From Crossaster papposus (lineage: Eukaryota; Echinodermata; Asteroidea; Velatida; Solasteridae), in the NCBI GenBank assembly GCA_037893245.1, contig JBAIAA010000098.1:1-64000 (forward strand): a stretch of DNA of 64,000 nt. The letters run 5' to 3'. Below, piece by piece: positions 22,851 through 34,947 of this stretch; the stretch's first letter is position 1, and every line of letters starts with the position of its first letter. The notes beneath the pieces are model-generated. The model was not told the origin of the DNA. It worked only from the letters and a program-made list of their open reading frames with translations, and made no database searches. Position numbers and translations under genes: made by a program.

Positions 22851-23169
22851 TAATAATTTATCCAAACAGCTCAACAGCGTGATTCCTCTATAATAATCAG
22901 CGTCGCCAAGCGAAACATTTCTTGTTTTATATAGCGGTTTGATCATCATCAATACACCATTATGTTGGGATTAAACCAGTAGTTAATATCAAATTAAACA
23001 GAGATACAATAAGTGTGATCATTGGCTCAGGACAATGTTAAAGAAATTCATTAATAAATAAATCAACGTCAGCAGCTTTATTATCTCCTGATTTCCTTAT
23101 TTGGACCAAAATTTCATATTCTAGTGAAACACTTGTTAGTCTCCTCATTTACCGATTGATCGATTTTTC
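22851..23169. other. Gap with no gene
   Basis: AT-rich sequence after the minisatellite. Nothing recognised. Confidence 0.4.
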
Positions 23170-24245
23170 TGGGATCAATGCCATTGGATATGATATTTTT
23201 CGGTTGGACCTAACCCAAGTTTTTTTTTTTTTTTTTTGTTTTTTTTAAATACTCAAATAATGCTTCTAATGCAACATTTCTCAGTTTATCTTTACCCTGA
23301 TTGCTGGCATCATTAATAATTGTCCAATACTCCTTTGGGTAGTGCTCTATATGTCCTTATTTTATTATTGAGTTTGTACTAAAGTCATGTTTAGTTTATT
23401 GATGAGCTTCTTATATTTTTTTTTTTTTTCTAACATATTTAGGTTTGGCTTGAGCTTCAGGCGAATTGATTTTGTTAATCTCATATTAGCTTTTAAATAC
23501 TCAGATCTGGCTTTTTAGCGGTCACTGTTAAACCACGGATTATATCACACTGTTTACTTATTCTAGTTTGAAAAGCAGAATTCAAAAATTGAGCGCACAA
23601 GTCACTGGTGATGTCACCCATATCAGAATGTGCCATTTGCAGAGATTAATATTTTACCACTTGCTTGCAATTTCATAATTTCGTCTTCATCAAATGCATT
23701 TTTATACATGTATTAAACAGAAAAAGTCGAATCCCAATTAGTTTTTGTGGTGGTTTGTGTATCTACAATTGGCACTTGCTCCTTACGTCTATCTATCTGC
23801 TGATGACACATATTTAAATTGAGTGGTAACTGAAATTGGGTTATGTTTGACCAACAAGAACCCTTCGAAATTACCAACAGTATAATTTGTAATTTGAGGG
23901 AACGGCTCAGTGGAAACGATAACATAGACACTCGTGCTTGAGCTACTGCAGGTAACCCTGCCTACGATTTAATCGCCATCTGCATGTTCGTACATTAACA
24001 ATATGCAAATCAAGATTTTTACAGAGGTTGATGAGATTATAACCGTTATAATTTAGGCAAGAATCAGAGTTACACCTAGTCGTTGATATACCAAGAGATT
24101 ATAATTCGTCCTTGGCACTAAATAAGCTGTCATTTCCTAACTCAAATCCAACTACAGAAGCGACCGAATCATCTAATGTTACAAAGTCATTTAGATTACC
24201 TGGCCTGGCATTAAAATCTCATATCAGACACAAAGTAAACATTGT
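23170..24245 (-). pseudogene. Degraded LINE, endonuclease to RT linker
   Basis: Without long ORFs, the minus strand still reads DFNARPGNLNDFVTLDD, GYNLINLCKNLDLHIVN, TEPFPQITNYTVGNFEGF and HNPISVTTQF. These are the DFN and SDH-type landmarks of an APE endonuclease. Next come NPWFNSDR, SEYLKANMRLTKSIRLKLK and EHYPKEYWTIINDA, the endonuclease-RT linker of LINEs. RT motifs are absent. Poly-T runs at 23220-23238 and 23418-23430 interrupt it. Confidence 0.6.
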
Positions 24246-24768
24246 ACTTACATTTTATAATAATACAGTCGTCTGCAATTTTATCAAAATTATCTTTAGT
24301 ACGATATTTTGACCTACATGAGGCACATAGACCGCACCGACAACAAATTCATATTAAAATTCCTTTTTATCAATATGAAAATATCCGTCACTGGACACGA
24401 CTCGCAAAATGACGGACTGGCCGACTTTTGGCCATCAAATACTATTTTTACCTGCGTTTGTACCGAAATAAAAAGGCGGTATGCCACGCAACTCTATTAT
24501 CGGGCGACATAATTAGCCATCATAGGCCAGCGAAAAAAAAGAAAAAAACCGCAAATGAACTATGCTAAGCTGAGAAAAAGACGTCCGTTCACGGGTTGTA
24601 GACTGCGAAGAGACTTTTCGACAATGGTGGTGCAAATACTACACAACTTTAAACCCGACGGGAAAAAACCCGTATGTTATGTTACGACCCTGCACGTAAT
24701 GTTGCAAATTAACATCCGAAAGTTAACATTTCCCCAACCAAAAACATGCGACTTGCTCGACCAGCACT

Positions 24769-24977
24769 ACACGCTTAAAACTAAAGTGTTGAATCAACCT
24801 TATAAGTGTGCGGTCAGTGACTACTCTTTAAAAGGTTGGATTTCAACCATAAAACTGTTGAATTCAACACATTGAGTGTTGAATTCAACAGTTTTATGGT
24901 TGAAATCCAACATTTTAAAGAGTAGTCACTGACCGCACACTTATAAGGTTGATTCAACACTTTAGTTTTAAGCGTGT
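24769..24977. repeat. Near-perfect 102-bp inverted repeat (hairpin)
   Basis: The left arm 24769-24870 and right arm 24876-24977 are reverse complements with a single mismatch, separated by a 5-nt loop attga. The innermost arm contains gttgaattcaacac twice in opposite senses. There is no ORF of significance: the two opposite-strand ORFs here (24555-24875 and 24814-25059) are mirror images. This may be a foldback MITE or a young palindromic duplication. Confidence 0.95.
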
Positions 24978-27130
24978 TCTTGTCGTGCAATGATTCAATG
25001 TACGTATGTGTGTGCATCACTACAGGCAAAAGACGCCAAGACTCCGTTTGCAGCTCCATCTATTTAATGCACCTGCCAGTTAGATAAACAACAAGGCTTT
25101 GAGAATTACCACAGTTAAAAGTAAGCCTGCTCGAAACATAACATAATTACACAAGAAAAGGGAACAAACGACTCAGTAGCAATGTGGCTCATATCACCAT
25201 AGCATAACTAAAGTATTTGAATTAATTTTTCGGCAAATGGGATTTCGTGACTGCATGCCCTGTTCTTCCTTTGAATCGATAAAAATGTTGAATTCACAAG
25301 ACTAAACTATTTACAATGAATAGACATGGCTGCTCAAGGTGTGAATTTACTGTCAGTCAGGGCAGTCAGCTGTGCAGAGCCTTCCGGAAGTGCTCTCTTT
25401 TATTTGCTACGTATGCGTGTCTCCCGTTAATTATTTTTGCGACATTTGTATGCAACAAAAAAGGTGATAATACTAGTATCGTCTTTATTGTTTAGTGAGA
25501 TTATTCAAGTTTTCATCAACATTTTATTTTGTGGTCGGTAAAAAATACCCGTTTACTTTACTAAACAAGTTGTGCAGAAGAATGCGACAGTTTGGAGACA
25601 AACAAGATATGTTATTTAGTTACCTATCTTCAAAATGTGTGGTTCTTTTATTTACCTCAAACACTTACGAACACTCAAAATGTCGTCCATTCCAAAAGTA
25701 GGCTCACAAAATAATGCCGCTCAAAAAGCACATAAATGCCTCAATTCTACTGTCCTCCAATACCAAAACAATCTAGCACCTTGATCAAACATGCGTTGCT
25801 ATACTAAACTCAAGATACCTCTGTAATTCGCATGTCGGAACCCCTGCTCCACACCAGAGCAAAGGCGCTCGACAAGAACATGTGGCGCTCTGACTATCGT
25901 AAAGAAACATCACATGCAAAACGTGAGCATAAAGCAAAGTTATGCAACAACACGCACGTGTATACAATATAATTCACGTGAATTAGGTCCATTTGAAAAA
26001 CAGACACTTCGCGATTCTAGTTAATTTGTTTTTTGTTTAACATTTCGGTTAAAAAGAACAGGACCTAATTCCGAGGGGCACACCTCCGTGCACACAAAAC
26101 CTCGTAAAATTTCGCGGCTACGAGGCCGTCAACCCGCACAAAACTTCGCAGCGTACCTCATTAATGACTACGCTGCAATCTGACCAGCACAATGCGATAG
26201 CACACACCAGCCTCCAGGATTTCATTCCCATAGTATGAAATGGCACCGGGGTCCCAACATTTAGATTAAACGGGCTTTCCTACAGATATGTAGCGGAAAT
26301 ATATTATTTCAACACAGAATTCCAATAAAACTGAACATACATTATAATCAGCTGGGTAAAGGTTTATGAAGGGAATGCTTGTCGCCCTTGTAAATAAACG
26401 TGTATTATACCCACCTAAAACCAGAAGGGGGGTTCGATAAGACTGCTATCCTCGCTAGGTCTCAAATAAACCTAAAAATCAGATTTGTAGAAAAACACCC
26501 CCCGAAATAGAGAAATCACCGAAGATCACTGATTGCATAAAGAACACAATACGGCATTTCAATACGGAGAAACAGACCCGCTTACCAAAACCAGAAATTA
26601 AATAAGTGAATTTGTCGGGGACATTTATTTGGAAACAAAAGCCGACAGGTGTCCAGCGGGACATCATAGAAAAGCTGCACAAACAGCTGCACAAACATGC
26701 GTGCTATAGGGATGCCCATACACCGGCATATGCCTGTTATGTAACCAACTGCATTATACTGCATGGACATGTACACTTCGCATGGCAATTTATACGAAAA
26801 GATGCATTATATGAATTCAATACAAAATGTGAATTTCTTTAAATGCGATAGGAGATGTACCTCTTACTGGTGAATATATATATATATATTGCTGAAAACG
26901 TATGCAAACGTTAAGTAGCACGAATAAAATAACTGTGTTATTAAACCCACATTCCTGGCCCTATTGTTCAACAAGTAGGCCGACCGGGGCGATGGATAAA
27001 CCATTGTGGTGCTCTCACATTCCATTGCCACGCATCAGTGCGGCCACTCCCTATCGCGCAAATTGTGGTCTTCGGTACGAAGGCTCTATGGCGCCAAGCA
27101 TGGCAGGCTTCAAACCTACATGCTAGTGCA
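24978..27130. other. Unassigned AT-rich region
   Basis: No domain-bearing ORF found on either strand. A (TA)n microsatellite lies at about 26874-26889. Short ORFs (25495-25701, 26606-26842 and others) have no recognisable features. Confidence 0.4.
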
Positions 27131-27537
27131 CCCTGGGGACATATTCCAAACTCTGCCGAAGCAAAGGCAAAACGTGAGGTAAAACAAGAATACCTGCGCG
27201 TTTATAAGAATACAATTATCTCAGAGCTCGGCTCCATAAACCATTTCGACACGCCCCTTTTCGAGGAGGGTTCTTCAGTTTCAGCTTCGCCAAATCAAAT
27301 AAGTGGTTTGATCCTACCTCATTTCTCCATACAATCCAAGAAAGAGTCCTCAAACTAGCACGGGTGTCCAATCTCGCAAACACAAGCGCAATTGACTTTT
27401 ACTGCGAGGGAAAACCTTCCCAGAAATGATCTCTCTTGAATCCTGGATTGCTGCCACGCCGCGGTGTAAAACACGGCCCGGGTGGCCATCGGTCTGGACA
27501 GACGCGAAGACATGGAACGTCATGCCATGACGAAACC
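27038..27537 (+). other. Possible decayed coding segment of unknown kind
   Basis: A 106-residue frame (AEAKAKREVKQEYLRVYKN in its middle) is followed, in a shifted frame, by FDPTSFLHTIQERVLKLARV. The amino-acid make-up looks protein-like but no family is recognised. The segment stops where the TIR element at 27538 begins. A frame on the far side (29410-29534, VQIVKRISEFIEQVIGRVG) could be its continuation. Confidence 0.25.
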
Positions 27538-29409
27538 AGGGGTGCGTTCCACTTACGCGAACTGTTTGCGCGAACGTTCGCCAACGTTTTGAGTTGGCGT
27601 TAGGGGGAGTGGAACGATAGTTTAAAAACTACGTTTTTAAAATGGCGGCGCCCGGTGAAAGTGACATCGTTTGGTTCGCTGCTTTTTGTCCAACTCATTA
27701 TTTTTCTTTAAAAGATCCCTGTGACTGCTCAAAACAATCCACCGTTTATAACGAAAAGTATAAAACGTAAATAAAAACCGGGAAAATAACCCTGCCGTCT
27801 GCTAACCGCTTCGCCATCATTAAAATACGTCACTGGCCAACAGCGAACAGCTCGGAATGTCGTTCGCCGTTTTCGCCAACGTTGGCCAACATAATTGGCG
27901 CACATTGCGTTCCTGTCACAATCAAACTATTGTGAACGAGAAATGAAACCGTTTCTTCACCAAGATTTCCCTTTATTTGCAACCTCCCTAATAATCACTA
28001 TACATTACAACTATTAAATATAATTAATTAATTGTACTATATCAAAAATACAAATATTGTATTATTTCAATCTAATAAATGAGTTTAGGCCTTGAATCAA
28101 TTTGATATTATTTCAGGTGCAAATTACATACATTTAAACTACTTTCAAACTATTGCCCGCCTAGGGCCCTCTTGCACAACTTAACTTATAACCTTGACGT
28201 CAAAATCTCATTACATTCAAACTACAATAATCAACTTGAAACTTTACATTCACTTCCAAATCAATTACTTAAATATATCACTACTACAAGAATGCAATCA
28301 AATAATTGTATTTAAAAATTACTAATATTTTCGGACTTCTTTAATTCTATCGAAATATTGATTTACATGTAGTCCACGGTAAACACTCTATAATCATAAC
28401 TTTAGAGGCAATTTCAGTGCATTAAACTTTCAGTTCCAATTCCGAAAACCGGTCTAAAGTTCAGTTCCAGTATACTGTAGTTTATCGGTGTCGAGCTTGT
28501 TCACATGAGCGGCCGTAGACGTAGGGTCTCCAGCTTGGCGATGTACCCACCAGGACGTACATTATATATAGTTATAATGCTCCCGTTCTCGCATCAAGTA
28601 CCAGATTAGACCCGCAGTCCATAGTCAAACAGTTGATGTACGTTGATACTACTGTGTTAGGTAGCAGGGCCATCTATAATTTAAATGGATCAAGCTTTTC
28701 AAAGCAAACTAACCAATTTATCAAATTACCAATACAATTAACTAATTGTGCTAACTCCACAAATTCAAAGCATTAAATATATAAGAAAGATATTACTACA
28801 AGTACTTACGACAGTTGACATAAATGCCCGCTTGTCCGTGCCACTCGCACCTAGCCTCACAGAGCTGATTCACTGTGCTGGTAGCTAAGCAAGGACCGGA
28901 CAGAGCGAAACGCTAGACGAATAACTTCGAACTATTTCTCTGCTGTTCATCTCATACAGCACTAGCACTGCACCACACGTCATTCAGACAACATGGTACT
29001 TCACTCCACTCCAAGTCTCAATACAAATGGAACCCCGTGCCAACACTCCCAAGTCACTTTTATACTTACAGGTACAATACTATCCCATAAATGGATTCAC
29101 TCATGCACGCCTAGGCATCCCTGCTTAGAACCAAACAATACGTTGAGGGTACAGAAAGCCACTGTAGATTCACTCATGCACGCTAAGACATTCCTACCTC
29201 AGGAACCAAACAACTTAAAAACACAAAAACTATTATAGATATACAAACTATCATGGCCCTTCAAAAGAACAAGTGAAACAACTTCAGGTAAGTAAAAGAA
29301 TAGAATTACAAAGAAGGAACAGGTGAGTCAGCTGTGACAGTTCCACTCACGCGAACAACGCTAACGTTGGCCAACGTTGGCAACGTTCGCTGGAGTGGAA
29401 CGCACCCCA
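27538..29409. mobile_element. TIR element, GGGGTGCGTTCCACT ends
   Basis: Left end GGGGTGCGTTCCACTTACGCG (27540) and right end AGTGGAACGCACCCC (29390-29404 or so) are inverted repeats. Subterminal words (aacgttggccaacgtt) recur near both ends and again at 27880-27900. The 1.87-kb interior is AT-rich and has no ORF, so it is non-autonomous. The target duplication is not resolved. A short tandem duplication (gattcactcatgcacgc) lies at 29093 and 29167. Confidence 0.65.
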
Positions 29410-29648
29410 GACTTAACACTGACAGTCTCTTATCTTGCGCCCTCACGCGCCGCAGTGCAAATAGTGAAACGCATTAGTGAATTCATTGAACAGGTAATCG
29501 GGCGAGTGGGAACACATCAGATCACCTGAGGAAAGACACGCCCGAGTACAATTATAAGGACACAAAAGAGATTGTCTGTGATCTGATCATCCAACTGAAA
29601 CAAACTAAATTTTGTGTTCGTTCCCTGTCAATCCCGTCTTATTCCAAG

Positions 29649-29831
29649 GTTCTGACTCGCGTCAAAAACATCGAGCAACGCATGCAGGGAATCCTGAAGA
29701 ACAAGAACAAGACGCGAGGGCTGCCTCTATCCATCGAGGGCCACGTCCATTACCTGCTACAAGAAGCTACCTCAGAAGCCAACCTAGCACAGATGTACTT
29801 TGGTTGGGCTGTGTTTATAGGAGGAAACTAA
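29649..29831 (+). CDS. ATR-like kinase, terminal FATC exon
   Basis: Sixty codons read from an AG acceptor (cttattccaag|GTT) to TAA. They give VKNIEQRMQGILK, then the FATC core GLPLSIEGHVHYLLQEA and MYFGWAVFI. This closely fits the extreme C-terminus of ATR-family PI3K-like checkpoint kinases. Such proteins normally end about three residues after GW. Here GGN is added before the stop, which is unusual because the terminal residues of FATC are position-critical. No kinase-domain exon was found upstream in the window. It may be a last exon after a very long intron, a duplicated exon or a pseudogene fragment. No AATAAA is evident nearby. Confidence 0.7.
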   Translation, partial: VLTRVKNIEQRMQGILKNKNKTRGLPLSIEGHVHYLLQEATSEANLAQMYFGWAVFIGGN

Positions 29832-30164
29832 TTGTAGATCACATCTAAGTTACATGGCTACGCTATTTACAAATCACTACCTATAGATGGGTGTTATACT
29901 GTCTTCAGAAACCCGTCAGTCTTCTATTGTATGCCATGTTACTCAATTCATATATCGGTGACTTTATAGCCAGGGAGTGCACAGCTGTAGATTGCAACGC
30001 GATGGAGATTTAAAAAGCAAAATTGGGACACTGATGGAAGCCAAATTGGGACCGTGAAAATGGGTTAATCAAAACAGGAAAACATTTCTGGTTACGTGGC
30101 CACCCTAAAACTCTCTCCCCCATCCCTCCTCAACCCTCCGCCCCTCCCCTAACCCCACCCCTCC

Positions 30165-30420
30165 GAATTGGTAGGATTAGTAGAAAAGTGCTGATGTGAA
30201 GATTTTTGACAATTTTTATTTGTTTAAAAACCTTTGTTGCAGCAAATAATTGATCCACATGAGGATGAGAAACGATATATGTTTTATTTGACCTTATAAA
30301 AATCTTACATGGATTAAAAATTGTACCGGTCCCTCCTTGTTTATTTCATCTGGCTTGTCGTCTAGAAGAAAAAAAAGTAAAATCAATGTACAAATAAACC
30401 ACAAGAGAAACTGACTATGT
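30165..30420 (+). repeat. Dispersed repeat, copy 1
   Basis: Matches 61782-61965: the blocks aaaagtgctgatgtgaa, ttgatccacatgaggatgag and cttgtcgtctag occur in order in both, with drift. In the second copy it precedes a Penelope-like endonuclease fragment, so this may be the upstream part of the same element family. Confidence 0.65.
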
Positions 30421-30647
30421 AAATATGCATATTAAAAAAATATGCAAATTCAGTTTCCCTTATGGTTTAGTTGTGTATTATTAGATAAAAAGTCGTATCC
30501 TCAATGAGTGATCCCCACAATGTCACTTCCAAGGTTGTATCGTAAAATTAGGTGTGATCCCTGGCTACACGGCATTCTGGTATTTGTGACTTCTGACAAA
30601 TGCCCTCGTCCGAACAAAGATATCAATTTGGGAAACCACCGGTATAG

Positions 30648-30722
30648 GGCAAGATAGCTCCGCAGTTGGTAGAGCGCTGGAGCAGAATTCTGGAGGTCGC
30701 AGGTTTGAGTCCTGCCTTGCCA
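30648..30722 (+). tRNA. tRNA-like sequence, probably SINE head or tRNA pseudogene
   Basis: Seventy-five nt with a cloverleaf-like fold: acceptor GGCAAG/CTTGCC, D stem GCTC/GAGC, T arm GCAGG-TTTGAGT-CCTGC (five perfect pairs), A box TAGCTCCGCAGTTGG and B box GGTTTGAGTCC. The anticodon stem needs wobbles and the loop lacks the usual T33, so a functional tRNA is unlikely. It is more likely the Pol III head of a SINE or a tRNA pseudogene. Confidence 0.5.
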
Positions 30723-31717
30723 ATGTCTTTGTTTACTTTCAATTTTATTTAAATTGACCAAAAATGTATTTTTTTTAAGAAAAAAACAATTGTAAGGGGT
30801 TATAGCCTTGCATTTTTATTTAAAAAATGGCCAAAATTAACAATATGGAACATTTTTTAATTGTAAAGGGTTAGCAATGACCTTCGAATAGGTCGTCTTG
30901 GCTAACTCGCATAATCGCATGCAATTCGACACAATTCTATTTAGAATTTTCCGAGAGATTATTAGGCCGATGTGAGTAAACGCGGTCATAGCGCGCGTGG
31001 TCTACGGCGTACATCAGAGGGCGCCCGCATTGGCGGCCTACGCGCGCTGCATACAGCGCCGTTTTCTCAGTTGTGTAAGGAATTAATCAATATGCAAACA
31101 TGTCATAATCTCCAGAACCGGAGGGGCTATGGAGCTCTATTATATATAATTGAAAGCTGTGGGCTTTGCAGCCATGTATATAACTATTTTTTGGGACACA
31201 ATATTTATTTTACCAAAATGGTCATACATTACAAATGAAACAATTGACTGCATGTGATATCTGAAATCAATGAGAAATGTATTATTATCAGAAAAACACA
31301 AGATGAAACCAAATAAGGTCATTTTCCCCCAGAGTTTATACCTAAAACGTCCCTGTCACAACCGGATGAAAATATTGACTACATTTAAAGCGATCCCCGT
31401 TTGCAAACCCAAACTACTCGCATAGGACAATAAGAGAAGCTCTCAAAAATCTTGTATATTTACAAAATCATTTACATCAATTTATTTACAATGATCACAA
31501 GTCGTTACAAAACTGAAACTAACTCCTGGTTATTAACCTTATTAGCCTTAAATCTATATATGTATACCGCTTTAGATAGAGATATGTTTGTTTATATGTA
31601 AACCAAATATATAAATACTCTGACTAATAAATAACAATAACAAAACACAAAGGAAGAACAATAGCCAAAATTAAACGTGGCTAACTATACACAACTATAT
31701 TCCGGAATATATTAAAA

Positions 31718-32480
31718 TTACTGTGGGCCCACCGCGGTTTGTCGGACGAATGTCCTGCGCCTACTTGGCTCTCGTGATCTCTGTTCTCGACGGCTATCGC
31801 CCTTGGTGACTGGTGATGGACGGTCACGCTCTGCTTGCTTCAATGCAACGGCGGTCAATCGCTGTCCACACCCTCTTGCACCTTGTTGGCTCCTGGCATC
31901 TGACACCCGGCTCACGGACCTGTGTTTTCTCGTCTGTTCCGGTGTCACTGTTTTGGACTGTATCCAATCAAATGTGCCGTCTACAACAGATAATTATTAA
32001 CAAAATACAAAATAATCCCCAGCACAAACTCTTCTCCGATTTCTATGAACACTATGCTACTGAACGAGTACATTATCATTGAACTTCATATTTCTTGAAA
32101 GACAAAACCTTGAAACTTCACTTTTTATATTACAACGACGACTCATTATCATAAACAATTCATCTACTTATCCGCAATCAAATTTAGCGAATAATAAGTA
32201 ATAACCAGGCTATACCTCAATTACATCCAGGTAATTAATGAAAATTCACCATCAACTTTAATTAATCAAAACATTGGCATATCACACAAATGACCATACT
32301 TACAGTCAGATAGGGTCCTGTAAGCCTGGATCCCAATGTCTCACGACCATTGCTGATCTCAAAACTTAGCTTTACGCAGCTCCAAAATGTCGTGTCGCTC
32401 GCGATTAACAATCTCTGTTTTTGTTTAATTTCGCGGGGATCTATATCTTTCCATCGCCTGACTACGGCACAATTTATTCA
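31718..32480 (-). other. Possible two-exon transcript of unknown function
   Basis: On the minus strand a strong donor (CTGACT|GTAAGT, near 32303) and an acceptor (tctgttgtag|ACGG, near 31981) can be joined in frame. This gives IQAYRTLSDYGTFDWIQSK, then a basic Arg/Ser/Gln-rich tail to the stop at 31718. No ATG is seen in this frame: a TGA lies ~40 nt upstream. It is either an internal exon pair, a 5' UTR with an unrecognised start, or chance. Confidence 0.25.
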
Positions 32481-34943
32481 GCAAACTAGGATCAGTAAAT
32501 AACACAATACAAGACGAGAGTTTCCACAGCTTATTCAAATTGTGTGTCGAACAAGCATAAAAAGACAAGCTTTGTACAACGGGGGAAATATATAAAACTG
32601 AAAGAAAAACAAAGAGTGTATCTGGAAGAAACTAAATCGGGCATCATCCTTGACAGTCTCATTTTTTTCTAGAAGTAATTTGAAAGGGTAAACAAAAAAT
32701 TGCTGGTAAAATTGCATTTTAGAGCAATGTTCACATGTGGCGTCAGTGATGACTGCAAAAGTAATTTGAATTGTTTCCTAAGATGTACAAATAAAGTCTA
32801 GCCTGAAGTTTGGTGTCGAGACAACAGTGGGTAATACCGACTGCACTCTCCTGACACAGACTACTTCAGATTGAACATCTGCAAAAATAGACTTTTACAA
32901 AATTTATTATTCACCTTTTTGTAAATTTGAATGCTTCAGATTTAACCGATGCCTCTTCTTTTTTCGTATGGTGAGCAGCTAAACGTGTTACTGCATACAT
33001 CGGCTGTTACCACAAAAAAACGCACCTTCTATTTTTTTTGTTACCCAGTTTCCCATTATTCTTCAAAAGCAATAAAAACATATCAACATGAATGTTCACA
33101 ATGATACAATAAAAAACAATTAATGAAATTGTTAGTCAAATTGCATGTTAATAAAAGGTACTTAATACTGTGACAAATCTACTGATAGATAGATGCGAGG
33201 GTGCATATCGATAGTCATGATGTTATGATCAATCATGACAACATCATGATAACCAATTCCCTGCAGAAGTATCTACCCCACCCTCACCCCCAGTGCATAG
33301 CAGCTGGGATGCCATTATACCACACATTTGTTATGGGCTCATTAGTGATGGGTTCTGGCAAAATGAGACAGAACTGGGCAGAGGTTGAAATGAGGGTTTT
33401 TGGGTATCAGAAAAGAGAATAAAATCCTCCCTACAATACTGTAAGTTGTGCTTCAATCGGACATTCCGTGAACAAGTTATGAATGTTTAAAGTTCACATT
33501 TATCAATATGTCACAAAAGTAAAATGTTGAGAAAAAGGACTTTGAAATTTTGAGTTTTGAACATGATATGAAAAATTGTGAATTGTTTTCCCTGTAAAAA
33601 CACTTTCATTCGACTATTTCCATAATATTTTTTAATCAAATATAGTTATTAGGCATAGCAAAGATTACAAATATCAATAAATCTGAAAACAAATAAATCA
33701 CCCATTATCTAATATTTTGCAGTTGTCTTCACTATGCCCTGTGCCCAGTTCCGCTTCGCACCTTAAAGCACATTGAGTTGCAAGTTTGGTTGTTTTTGTT
33801 TTCCCTTAGGGGCAACAAAAAAATCCTCCAAACCACAAATTAATAAAAGAAAAAGTTTCCAACGACTTAACCAGTTCGCGCCGGGATTATTGTAACATTC
33901 ACCGAGCCGAGGCGCGGGGTTATTTTTTAATAACGAAACTCGACCCGACGCAGGTTCAGGCCGAATGTATCGGGAAGCACACCCATGACATTTTCGCCTA
34001 TGCTCGCTGCTGACAGACATTTCCGGCCTAGCTCGTGGCGTGCTTATGCGTCATCTGTTTTGAATCTCGGGAAAAAAACTGTGCGTGTATATACGTTCTC
34101 TGGTGAGAACTGGTTAAAAAAATTAAAAATAAGGAAATATTTGTTGTTAACAAAAACAAATAAAAATCCCAAACTACTTTGTAATCAACTCCCTGGACGT
34201 AAAACTCTCCAAAATTAGCCCTATTATTAGATCGCCAAGGCGCTAAACAAAATTGGGGGATGATCAATTCTCATTGGCAATGGTAGAAAAGAGAATTATT
34301 ATCTCATCAGAAGTGTGAGATCGCACGGTTATTGGAAATGGTGTTTGTCTTATGCAAATCCGGAATTAGTGTGCAGTGGCACACGAAGTGTGCTGAGGAA
34401 TGTGTTTTAAGGTGCGTGTTTCAAGGTGTGCTAGTCATTCACGGTCACCACGCTACACAGTTCATTTATTTTTGTTTGTTTTTCGGAATGGGTTTTTGGA
34501 TAAACATTCTCCGTTCATTGTACCCCATTTTAATGTTTTCCATGTAAATTATATTTAAATACTAAGCATTGGACGTACTCAGTTTGGATCATTTCTAATT
34601 TGCTCTTGGAGCTTGTTCGCCTTTTCAAGCGCTCGATCGCCTTCTGGGTTTAGACAGAAATTTCTAGAGCATCTTTTTCCTTAACCCAAATCAATCCCAG
34701 GTTTTGATCTCTGTTTTTCGCCTGTCTCAAGGTCGGTAAAATAAAAATGCTTTCATACATGATCGTTAAATTTCGTTTTCAAATTCCAAGGCGATTGAAA
34801 TTAATCATTGACAATAATTAAATATTGATCAATCCCAAATTGTTTCCAATCATGCAAAATGTTCATAAAATTTATTTAGGGATAGCAGCAAACGCTGTAA
34901 AAAGTAAAGATATTTGTTGGGATGATTGCCAATACCGCATCGG
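32481..34943. other. Unassigned AT-rich region
   Basis: No supported gene. A short hairpin (tcatgatgtt / aacatcatga) lies at about 33215-33248. ORFs at 33763-34020 and 34028-34267 have no recognised domain. Confidence 0.4.
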
Positions 34944-34947
34944 TTAA

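Noticed and set aside
24555-25059. Opposite-strand ORFs sharing the same peptide
   Set aside because: Mirror-image translations of the two arms of one hairpin.
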